A DNA stretch of 64,000 nucleotides, taken from Treponema sp. Marseille-Q3903. Its GTDB lineage: Bacteria > Spirochaetota > Spirochaetia > Treponematales > Treponemataceae. Position 1 is the stretch's first letter, and each line of letters starts with the position of its first letter. Below the pieces are notes generated by a model. That model did not search any database and was not told the origin of the DNA. It was given only the letters and a program-made list of their open reading frames with translations. A program made the position numbers and the translations under genes. Shown piece after piece: positions 25,902-32,663 of the stretch. The stretch spans positions 992,001 to 1,056,000 of the forward strand of contig NZ_JACSEU010000001.1 of assembly GCF_014334335.1 (NCBI RefSeq), written 5' to 3'.

Positions 25902-26279
25902 CTGAATAAAACTGAATATAAGGCATTTGACGGACAAATCACAGCGTTTGAAAAAGAATACAACCTCCTGACATGGGACACTCCTGCTCGCGGAAAATCC
26001 AGACCATTTGCAGCGTTTGATTTCAGCGATACGTCAAGCTACATTAAGAGCATTCTTGATAAACTTTCAGTAGAGCGGATTATCCTTGTGGGACAGTCAT
26101 TAGGCGGCTATCTTGCCAAGTCATTTATAAAGCGATATCAAAGCAGGTATCAGCGACTCAAAAGGCATACGACAATATGATGCAGATGCTTTCTCCATAT
26201 AAAAAAAGCGAACTATGCCATTTGATGGGACTAGGTTATGCCGGTTTCCCACGCATATCAAATTACAAGTTGCCATGAC
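25902..26279 (+). pseudogene. C-terminal part of a broken alpha/beta hydrolase gene
   Basis: The frame from 25902 reads FDGQITAFEKEYNLLTWDTPARGKSRPF and the nucleophile elbow GQSLGGY, then drifts and stops at 26178-26180. A shifted frame from about 26162 carries on with KAYDNMMQMLSPYKKSELCHLMG to 26279. So there is an internal deletion plus frameshift. The oxyanion-loop region expected before FDGQ is missing. Together with 25486-25569 this looks like one gene split by the insert at 25589. Confidence 0.8.
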
Positions 26280-26360
26280 ATCAGCCCTATAAAATTTGTA
26301 CGGATTTGATAGGGCGATAAATTTTCCTGTCGTCTATAATACGGAAATGGAGGCAGGAAA

Positions 26361-27287
26361 ATGAATTTATACTTTGGTGATATTCCGATTTGCTATTCGC
26401 ATTCGGCAGCTATGGTTTTACAGGCTGCCGGTTATGATTTTCGACCGGACTATCTGGAAGCTATCATGGTCATGGGGAACGGGGCGACCTTTGTGAAAAA
26501 AGATGACAGACATCCGCTGATTTTCTTTGACAACGGCATGCCGGATAAGTCCATCAGTCATTGTCTGCAAATTCTTGGATTTAATTATGAGGAATTTTTC
26601 CGCGATTCTTCAGAGCCGGTCAATGTGACAGAGCTGCAGGAAAAACTCAAAACCTTTCTGACCCATGGTTCCGTTATCGCAGGTCCTTTGGATATGGGAT
26701 ATCTGACTTATAATCTTAATCACAGCCATCTGGGAGGGCTGGATCATTTTGTTTCGGTTTATGACATGGATGAAAACTATATTTACTTCCACGATCCGGC
26801 AGGCTATCCTTGCATGAAAATGGATTTTCGTGATTTTTGCAAAGCATGGAAAGCAGAATCGATTGACTATAAAAGAGGGTCTTATTCCATGTGGGGGCGC
26901 TTGCAGAGAAACAGACTTCCGGCTAACCGGGAGATTTATCACGATGTTTCTGTTATTATGAAGCAACGATATGAAAATAGCGAGACCGGCATAATTGAGG
27001 AATATGCAAAAACCGTCAGGGCAAACGGGTTAAATGAAGAACAAAAACAGCTCCATCAATTTTTTTCATTTCGTCTGGCAGCAGCCAGAAGCCTTTACTT
27101 GAGCCAATTTTTGAAAGATTGTGATCCTGACAGGGCAGCCTTGAAAGAAAAAATTGCACGTCTTTTTAGCCGGGCATATCTGGACAGCAGTCATGATGAC
27201 TATAATGCTTTAGCAGATACCCTGATGGAGATTGCCCGTCTGGATAGCCGGTTCAGGGATTTGTGTCTTCGATATATCAGGGGATAA
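26361..27287 (+). CDS. BtrH N-terminal-like (C39-like fold) protein
   Basis: The 308-residue protein resembles the butirosin biosynthesis protein H N-terminal family: ICYSHSAAMVLQAAGYD with a candidate Cys near 11, and GGLDHFVSVYDMDENYIYFHDPAG with a candidate His near 128, the spacing of a C39-like papain fold. The C-terminal 110 residues are helical. Stand-alone members are widespread in Clostridia and their substrates are unknown; there is no butirosin gene set here. AGGCAGG precedes the ATG. I am fairly sure of the family and not of any activity. Confidence 0.72.
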   Translation: MNLYFGDIPICYSHSAAMVLQAAGYDFRPDYLEAIMVMGNGATFVKKDDRHPLIFFDNGMPDKSISHCLQILGFNYEEFFRDSSEPVNVTELQEKLKTFLTHGSVIAGPLDMGYLTYNLNHSHLGGLDHFVSVYDMDENYIYFHDPAGYPCMKMDFRDFCKAWKAESIDYKRGSYSMWGRLQRNRLPANREIYHDVSVIMKQRYENSETGIIEEYAKTVRANGLNEEQKQLHQFFSFRLAAARSLYLSQFLKDCDPDRAALKEKIARLFSRAYLDSSHDDYNALADTLMEIARLDSRFRDLCLRYIRG

Positions 27288-27380
27288 AACTCTGAAAAAT
27301 CATTGCATCGGATAATGTAAAAAGTTAGAGATTCCGCCATCTCCACAATGAGATAAGGAAATCATGAATAGAGGGAAAAC

Positions 27381-28223
27381 ATGAAGATGATTCAGTTTTT
27401 TAATGAAACCATTAATTACATTGAAAGTGTGCTGGACAGCGAAATAGATGAAGATAAAATTGCCCGTTTATCAACATATTCTTATCCTATGTTCAGCAGA
27501 CTCTTTTCCATATTAACCGGAACAACACTCTCGGAATATTTGAGAAGCCGAAGATTAACCGAAGCAGCCATCATATTAAGAGATACGGATGAAAAAATCA
27601 TAGATATAGCGATGAAATATGGATATGAGTCATCGGATTCATTCGGAACTGCGTTTAAGAATTTTCATGGATTTACCCCTTCAGAGGTAAGAAACGGAAA
27701 ACCGTTCAAATTAGTTTCACGAGTGCAATTAGCGCTGAGCGTAAGAGGAGGAAGAAGCATGAATGTCACAATAAAAAAGAAAAAAGCATTTACAGTTGCA
27801 GGAGTAAATGAACAAAACATCGATTCATCATTGTGTCCGGCTGTCTGGAATAAGCTGTATAAAAAATACAGTCACAATGAACTTGCAAGTTTGGGAAAAG
27901 GTCAAAGTGTCGGAGTCTGTCATGATGTAAAAAATCCGGCCACAATCAACTATATGGCAGGATATATAGTTGATGATCCCTACAAAGCAAAAATCATGGG
28001 CTTAGATGTTCTGGAAGTTGAAGAAGCTGAGTATGCCATTATAGAATTAACGGGGAGAGTTCCTGAGTGCATTCATAACGGCTGGAAATATGCGATGGAA
28101 GTCTTCTTCCCTGAGCATGGCTACGTTCATTCGGGGAAACCTGATTTTGAATATTACTTTGAAGGTGATATGAAAAGCAAAGACTACAAAATGGAGCTTT
28201 GGATTCCTATAACTAAAGCTTAA
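27381..28223 (+). CDS. AraC-family regulator with GyrI-like effector domain
   Basis: The 280-residue protein has an N-terminal AraC DNA-binding domain with two helix-turn-helix motifs (ARLSTYSYPMFSRLFS near 28-43, and IAMKYGYESSDSFGTAFKNFHG near 73-94). It joins a GyrI-like small-molecule-binding domain (about 130-280) that ends ELWIPITKA, the typical last strand. Such regulators (Rob/SoxS-related in layout, BmrR-like in effector) sense drugs or hydrophobic compounds. The target is not obvious: the preceding BtrH-like gene is in the same direction 94 bases upstream. A terminator follows at 28244. Confidence 0.9.
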   Translation: MKMIQFFNETINYIESVLDSEIDEDKIARLSTYSYPMFSRLFSILTGTTLSEYLRSRRLTEAAIILRDTDEKIIDIAMKYGYESSDSFGTAFKNFHGFTPSEVRNGKPFKLVSRVQLALSVRGGRSMNVTIKKKKAFTVAGVNEQNIDSSLCPAVWNKLYKKYSHNELASLGKGQSVGVCHDVKNPATINYMAGYIVDDPYKAKIMGLDVLEVEEAEYAIIELTGRVPECIHNGWKYAMEVFFPEHGYVHSGKPDFEYYFEGDMKSKDYKMELWIPITKA

Positions 28224-28243
28224 TTGCCGGCATAGTACTAAAA

Positions 28244-28276
28244 GCGATGGAAATTAAAACCTCCATCGCCTTTTTT
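28244..28276 (+). terminator. Rho-independent terminator after the AraC-type gene
   Basis: GCGATGGA (28244-28251) and TCCATCGC (28262-28269) form a perfect 8-bp stem, followed by CTTTTTT. Confidence 0.85.
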
Positions 28277-28386
28277 ATGCTAAAATTGAAAAGTGCAAAA
28301 ATCATAAATTTGCAGAAGAATATCATGATGGGCGATTAAAAAATATAAAGAAGCAGATAAATTCTGATTTTAAGGAGATAATCATA

Positions 28387-28713
28387 GTGAATGAATTTAA
28401 CGAATTTGTTCGTGAAGTTTTTTCCGCAGCAGGTGATATTGTCATAAAATCCATGATGGGCGGATATCTCGTATATCTAAATGGTAAACTGATAGGTGAT
28501 ATTTGTGATAATGAACTGTTTTTGAAGAGAACGCCGACAACTGACAAACTTCTTGCAGACTCAGAATTGCGTTATCCCTATGAAGGTTCAAAGACATTGA
28601 TGCATGTATTCGACAGATTTGAGGATACGGATTTGATTACAGAACTACTGGAAGGTATGTATGCGGAACTGCCCGAACGGAAGCCTACCCCCAGAAAGTC
28701 TGACAAAAAATAA
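28387..28713 (+). CDS. TfoX N-terminal domain protein
   Basis: The 108-residue product matches the TfoX/Sxy N-terminal domain: KSMMGGYLVYLNGKLIGDICDNELFLK near 19-45, DSELRYPYEG and a basic end. In proteobacteria TfoX activates competence genes with CRP, but short TfoX-N proteins in Firmicutes are common and have no known role. The GTG at 28387 follows AAGGAGAT by a good distance and is the probable start. It stands alone after a terminator. Confidence 0.82.
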   Translation: MNEFNEFVREVFSAAGDIVIKSMMGGYLVYLNGKLIGDICDNELFLKRTPTTDKLLADSELRYPYEGSKTLMHVFDRFEDTDLITELLEGMYAELPERKPTPRKSDKK

Positions 28714-28760
28714 AATCCGAAATAAAACCCAACCAGTCAGAATTTGTAGAGGGAATTTGA

Positions 28761-29363
28761 ATGAAAAATGTTGTTATATATGTTCATGGTAAAGGCGGTA
28801 ATGCAGAAGAAGCTAATCACTATAAACAATTTTTCGATGATAATTTTGATATAATTGGATTTGATTATAAATCGGATAAACCATGGGATGCAAAAATTGA
28901 GTTTAGCAATTATTTTAATTCAATTGTTCCTCAATATAATAAAATCTATTTAATCGCTAATAGTGTAGGTGCATTTTTCTCATTAATATCTTTATCAGAT
29001 AAACCTATCGAAAAGGCAATGTTGTTTTCTCCTATAGTATATATGGAAAGGTTGATTTTAGATATGATGAAATAGGCAAATATTTCAGAAGATGAACTTA
29101 TGCTAAAAAAAGAAATTGAAACATCCTTTGGAGATCTTTTGTCATGGGAATATTTGACCTATGTTAGAAATAATCCTATCAACTGGGATATCCCTACTAA
29201 TATTCTTTTTGCGGATAAAGACAATATGACATCAGTAAATACAATGATAAATTTTGCTAATAAAATAAATGCAAATCTGACAATTATGAGAGATGGGGAA
29301 CATTTGTTTCATACAGATGAACAAATGGATTTTTTAGATAACCGGTTTAAAAAGAATATTTAA
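28761..29363 (+). pseudogene. Alpha/beta hydrolase gene with an in-frame TAG
   Basis: One frame encodes a small alpha/beta hydrolase: N-terminal YVHGKGGNAEEA, nucleophile region IANSVGAFFS (Ser near 76), then LILDMMK followed by TAG at 29073-29075, and on with ANISEDEL, NILFADKDNMTS (acidic residue) and GEHLFHTDEQ (His). Total length without the stop, about 200 residues, is normal for the family, and Trp is expected at the TAG, so a single TGG to TAG change explains it. All catalytic residues survive. Read-through is possible in principle, but a recent pseudogene is simpler. Confidence 0.82.
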
Positions 29364-29785
29364 CAACTCATGGTTTGTCGGGATAGGTAAATTAGAAATT
29401 GTATGGGAGGGATTATAGTGAATAATAATAGCAATAAAAAGAATAAAGAATTATATAAGATAGGATTAAGTATGCTTATTGGCATGGGTATGAAGTAGGA
29501 TTTGTGTCAAGTATAGTATTTGAGAATACAGACCTGTTGATTGCAATAGGAATTGATTTTGAATAAAAGTAACGAGCAACATTGAGAAAAATCATTAACT
29601 TAAAATTTGGAGAGGTTATAGTAATGAAAATTCTTTGTATCGGAGACAACTTTAACATATTGTAATGTTGGATATTCATTTATACCTTACCTGAATAAAA
29701 ATTTAAATTCGATCAATAAAAACTTAAATAGTGATACATTATATGGGATTTGTTTTAGTTTGAATATTTGGAAAGAGGTGTCAAT
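29364..29785. other. Intergenic stretch with short gene scraps
   Basis: This gap holds at least two truncated starts with good ribosome-binding sites: GGGAGGG before a GTG at 29418 (short Lys/Asn-rich peptide ending LSMLIGMGMK), and GGAGAGG before an ATG at 29624 (MKILCIGDNFNIL then stop). Neither is a full protein. It reads as decayed gene debris in a region that gains and loses single genes. Confidence 0.5.
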
Positions 29786-30190
29786 ATGAGACAAAAAGAT
29801 ATAAGAAGAGAATGTGAAGAGTTGTGGGCAAAAAATAAATATTATGTACTAAGCAAATCGCAAAAAGCATATCTGGAGGTAAGGGAGTACTTGAAGGAAA
29901 AAGAACTGGATGTTTTATGGATAAATGAAAAAATACAGGAAATAAGAGATATGAAGGAGAGTAAAAAAGATTTTAGTAATGCCATTCTTCATATATGGGG
30001 ATATTTCAAAAAAGAAGCAAGTACAATTGAAAAACAGGCATTATTTAATATATTAAATGAACATATGGAGGGGAAAAATAATCAAGGTGTTGTAATTGAA
30101 TATATCAATACTTTACTAAAAAGATACCCTAATGAATATTTAGAAAAATCAACCTTGTTAACAGGAGAAAAATATGAGACTATGGCATGA
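29786..30190 (+). CDS. Stand-alone DUF1722 (YbgA-like) protein
   Basis: The 134-residue protein matches DUF1722: ELWAKNKYYVLSKSQKAYLEV near 12-32, ILHIWGYFKKEAS near 73, and RYPNEYLEKSTLL near 113. In RudS-type proteins DUF1722 is fused behind DUF523 and takes part in 4-thiouridine removal from tRNA; it is also found beside photolyase genes. The ATG at 29786 follows AGAGGTG by 6 bases; the TTG upstream is not needed. Its 3' end overlaps the pyrimidine-dimer glycosylase-like gene by 17 bases, so both are translationally coupled. Confidence 0.85.
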   Translation: MRQKDIRRECEELWAKNKYYVLSKSQKAYLEVREYLKEKELDVLWINEKIQEIRDMKESKKDFSNAILHIWGYFKKEASTIEKQALFNILNEHMEGKNNQGVVIEYINTLLKRYPNEYLEKSTLLTGEKYETMA

Positions 30191-30542
30191 AAAACTTATC
30201 CCCTTATTGCCAAAAAATCAGCTGCTTGGACAACATAGGGAATGTTGTGCTCTGAGGGGCAATGGATGGAAAAAGAAACATAAAACTGTGGACTATGTGT
30301 TTTTATATTCCCCATATCATATTTTTATTTACCATGTATTGGTTATGAAGGAGATGGAAAAAAGAGGATATAATGTTTCTGCGGAATGGAAGGATAAAAA
30401 TTATAGAGGAAAGACAGCAGTAAAGTATGATAATCTTAAAGAGGAAATTATAGGCAGCCCGATTTACAAAGAGCATAATATTGAATATCTGGCTGATTGC
30501 ATAGAAAATTTAAGAAATAAAGGTATACAGCTAAAAGTATAG
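30174..30542 (+). CDS. Pyrimidine-dimer DNA glycosylase-like protein
   Basis: The 122-residue protein begins MRLWHEKLIPLLPKNQLLGQHRECCALRG (given here in parts), the conserved start of the Pyr_excise/T4 endonuclease V-like family, with WxKKHKTVDYVF near 44 and KNYRGKTA near 83. T4 endonuclease V cuts at UV-induced pyrimidine dimers; the catalytic amine there is the N-terminal Thr2, so here the second residue Arg suggests another mechanism or activity. The gene overlaps the DUF1722 gene, an arrangement that fits a UV-response pair. Confidence 0.8.
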   Translation: MRLWHEKLIPLLPKNQLLGQHRECCALRGNGWKKKHKTVDYVFLYSPYHIFIYHVLVMKEMEKRGYNVSAEWKDKNYRGKTAVKYDNLKEEIIGSPIYKEHNIEYLADCIENLRNKGIQLKV

Positions 30543-30787
30543 AATTTATAGGAGATGATGAGTATTGAAATATTATAAAAAAAATAACACTTAGAAATAA
30601 TATGTTTTCTTAATTTTCAAGCATACCGGACTTTACCTTTGAAAATGGAGGAAATACAGAAAAAATGACTAAAAAGGAAAAGGAAGATTTAAAAAAAAGG
30701 AATTCAAAAATTTTCTGAACGTTTCCCTGAATGTTTTAAGAAGAAAAGTGAGAAGAGCGAAAACTAAAGAAACAAGAGGCAAATTTT
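30543..30787. other. Short gap with a broken frame
   Basis: GGAGG at about 30646 precedes an A-rich frame (MTKKEKEDLKK) that breaks at an eight-A run near 30690 and continues in another frame as KFSERFPECFKKK. This looks like a small gene killed by a slip in the A-run. The last part holds the leader of the AAC(3)-like gene. Confidence 0.4.
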
Positions 30788-31570
30788 ATGATAACAGTAT
30801 GTAAAAAAGATATAGCACGAGGATTGACAGATATTGGACTGAAACAAGGTGATGTTGTCATTGTTCATACATCGTTAAAAAGTATCGGATATGTATGCGG
30901 CGGAGCGCAGGCGGTTATAGAAGCCCTGATTGAGACAGTTACTTTTGAAGGGACAATTGTTATGCCGACTCAGTCATGGAAAAACCTTGATCCTGAAACA
31001 GGAGTGCACTGGGATGCGGAAAAGTCAGACTGGGATAAAATCAGGGAGAATTGGCCGGCATACGATAAACAGCTAACGCCGACAAACACGATGGGCGCAG
31101 TTGCGGAAATGTTTCGCCAATGGCCGGGAAGCATCAGAACAGATCACCCCGCAAGGTCTGTCTGCGCATGGGGAAAACACGCAAAATACATCACATCGGA
31201 ACACACCCTTTCAAATATATTCGGAGAAGGCTCTCCTGTTGCAAAACTATATGAACTAGACGCGAAAGTGCTGCTGTTGGGAGTCGGATATGACAAAAAC
31301 ACGTCAATACACTTAGCAGATGTACGCGCAAAATACCCCGGAAAACACGACTGCATTGAGCACAGCGCCATACTTGAAAATGGAAAGCGTGTATGGAAGG
31401 CATATAAAACATTATTCGTTGACGGAGAAGATTTTGAAAAGATAGGAAATGCGTTTGATAAAACAAATCTCGCAACTATTGGTAAAATCGGCAATGCCGA
31501 ATCAAGGTTGATGAGTCAACGCGATATCGTAGATTTTTCTGTTTCTTGGATTGAAAATAACCGCGTATAA
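30788..31570 (+). CDS. AAC(3)-family aminoglycoside N-acetyltransferase-like protein
   Basis: The 260-residue protein matches the antibiotic N-acetyltransferase family AAC(3)/YokD: IVHTSLKSIGYVCGGAQAVIEAL near 24-46, IVMPTQSW near 58, the conserved TDHPARSVCAWG near 119-130 (His believed to act as base), and GSPVAKLYELDAKVLLLG near 146-164. Some members inactivate aminoglycosides such as gentamicin; others, like Bacillus YokD/BaAC, have little or no activity on drugs. So resistance is possible but cannot be claimed. The gene ends the 20-31.6 kb run. Confidence 0.85.
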   Translation: MITVCKKDIARGLTDIGLKQGDVVIVHTSLKSIGYVCGGAQAVIEALIETVTFEGTIVMPTQSWKNLDPETGVHWDAEKSDWDKIRENWPAYDKQLTPTNTMGAVAEMFRQWPGSIRTDHPARSVCAWGKHAKYITSEHTLSNIFGEGSPVAKLYELDAKVLLLGVGYDKNTSIHLADVRAKYPGKHDCIEHSAILENGKRVWKAYKTLFVDGEDFEKIGNAFDKTNLATIGKIGNAESRLMSQRDIVDFSVSWIENNRV

Positions 31571-31757
31571 AACGTCTCTCTTAACCTATCATTTTTGTCC
31601 CGCTTCGTTTTCGCATTTCAAAGCAAGAACTGCGGGAACGCTTGAAATGAAAGCGCTTGTTTTAATAAATGATTATCACTAGTTTTTTTGTGAAAAATTT
31701 TGTAAGATGTAACGCATAAACGAAGAAAATCTCGAAAAGTAAAGGAGAATACATCTA

Positions 31758-32450
31758 ATGGTAAAATTGGTTTTTGCTCGCCACGGTGAGTCTGAATGGA
31801 ATAAAGCCAACCTTTTCACAGGTTGGGCTGATGTTGATTTATCTGAAAAAGGAACACAACAAGCGATCGACGCCGGTAAATTGATTAAAGAAGCCGGTAT
31901 CGAATTTGACCAAGCTTACACTTCAGTGTTGAAACGCGCAATCAAAACAACTAACTTGGCTCTTGAAGCAGCTGACCAATTGTGGGTCCCTGTTGAAAAA
32001 TCATGGCGTTTGAACGAACGACACTACGGTGGTTTGACAGGTAAAAATAAGGCAGAAGCAGCTGAGCAGTTTGGCGCTGAACAAGTGCACATCTGGCGTC
32101 GTTCATACGATGTATTGCCACCAAATATGGCTCGTGATGATAAGTATTCAGCGCACACCGACCGTCGTTACGCTTTGCTTGACGACTCAGTTGTCCCTGA
32201 TGCTGAAAACTTGAAAGTAACTTTGGAACGTGCCCTTCCATTTTGGGAAGATAAAATCGCTCCTGCGCTTAAAGACGGCAAAAATGTGTTCGTAGGAGCT
32301 CACGGTAACTCAATCCGTGCCCTTGTAAAACACATCAAACGTTTGTCTGATGACGAAATCATGGATGTGGAAATCCCTAACTTCCCACCATTGGTATTCG
32401 AATTTGATGAAAAATTGAATGTAGTTTCTGAATACTACCTTGGAAAATAA
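31758..32450 (+). CDS. gpmA: 2,3-bisphosphoglycerate-dependent phosphoglycerate mutase, streptococcal-like
   Basis: The 230-residue product is a d[15 protein letters not shown] with phospho-His10 near 3-14, [12 protein letters not shown] near 83-94, and GAHGNSIRA with the second catalytic His near 183. From memory it is almost identical to Streptococcus GpmA from start to the final EYYLGK. The nucleotide sequence also resembles streptococcal gpmA, with heavy use of TTG, CGT, CCA and ACT codons unlike neighbouring genes. AAAGGAGAAT sits before the ATG and its own terminator follows at 32464. A recent inter-phylum transfer of a central glycolytic gene is the simplest reading. Confidence 0.95.
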   Translation: MVKLVFARHGESEWNKANLFTGWADVDLSEKGTQQAIDAGKLIKEAGIEFDQAYTSVLKRAIKTTNLALEAADQLWVPVEKSWRLNERHYGGLTGKNKAEAAEQFGAEQVHIWRRSYDVLPPNMARDDKYSAHTDRRYALLDDSVVPDAENLKVTLERALPFWEDKIAPALKDGKNVFVGAHGNSIRALVKHIKRLSDDEIMDVEIPNFPPLVFEFDEKLNVVSEYYLGK

Positions 32451-32463
32451 CAGAAAAGAATGG

Positions 32464-32510
32464 GGTGTCCTAGAGATTTTCAAAATTTCATAATGGGCAC
32501 CTTTTTTTTT
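32464..32510 (+). terminator. Rho-independent terminator of gpmA
   Basis: GGTGTCC (32464-32470) pairs with GGGCACC (32495-32501), followed by nine T residues. Confidence 0.8.
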
Positions 32511-32520
32511 AATGGGCGTT

Positions 32521-32561
32521 CGTGGCGAGATTTGGTAGCTTTGCTACCAAATCTCGCCACG
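32521..32561. repeat. Perfect 18-bp inverted repeat
   Basis: Arms 32521-32538 and 32544-32561 are exact complements with a five-base loop CTTTG. It lies between the gpmA terminator and the dispersed repeat, in the gap where gpmA and pulA converge, and could serve as a bidirectional stop or as an end of the repeat element. Confidence 0.75.
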
Positions 32562-32562
32562 T

Positions 32563-32638
32563 CGGCTGTTTTGCCCTTCGCTCACGCTCACCGTCCTCAC
32601 TTCGTTGCGGTCGGCAAGGGGCTACATAGCCTAACGCG
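32563..32638. repeat. Dispersed 77-bp repeat, copy 1
   Basis: The segment starting CGGCTGTT and ending AGCCTAACGCG recurs at 44274-44350 with only a few changes. Both copies keep CTCACCGTCCTCACTTCG and the following TTGCGGTCGGCAAGGGGCT unchanged. Both have the same orientation and lie between converging genes. It has much higher G+C than its surroundings and no coding capacity. Confidence 0.85.
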
Positions 32639-32663
32639 TTGCCAAAAAGGACAATGCGTTGTT

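Noticed and set aside
26361-28223. Aminoglycoside (butirosin-type) biosynthesis cluster
   Set aside because: The BtrH-like protein stands alone; no other butirosin gene is present.
29073-29075. Recoding of TAG (for example as pyrrolysine) in the hydrolase gene
   Set aside because: TAG is used as a normal stop in other genes here, there is no pyl gene, and Trp is expected at this site; a point mutation is simpler.
32563-32650. Possible integron attC site (GCCTAAC and, on the other strand, GCGTTAGGC) and cassette array
   Set aside because: Only one of the required core sites is present, the second copy reads GCCTGAC, and gaps between the accessory genes lack any attC-like pair. No integrase is in the window.
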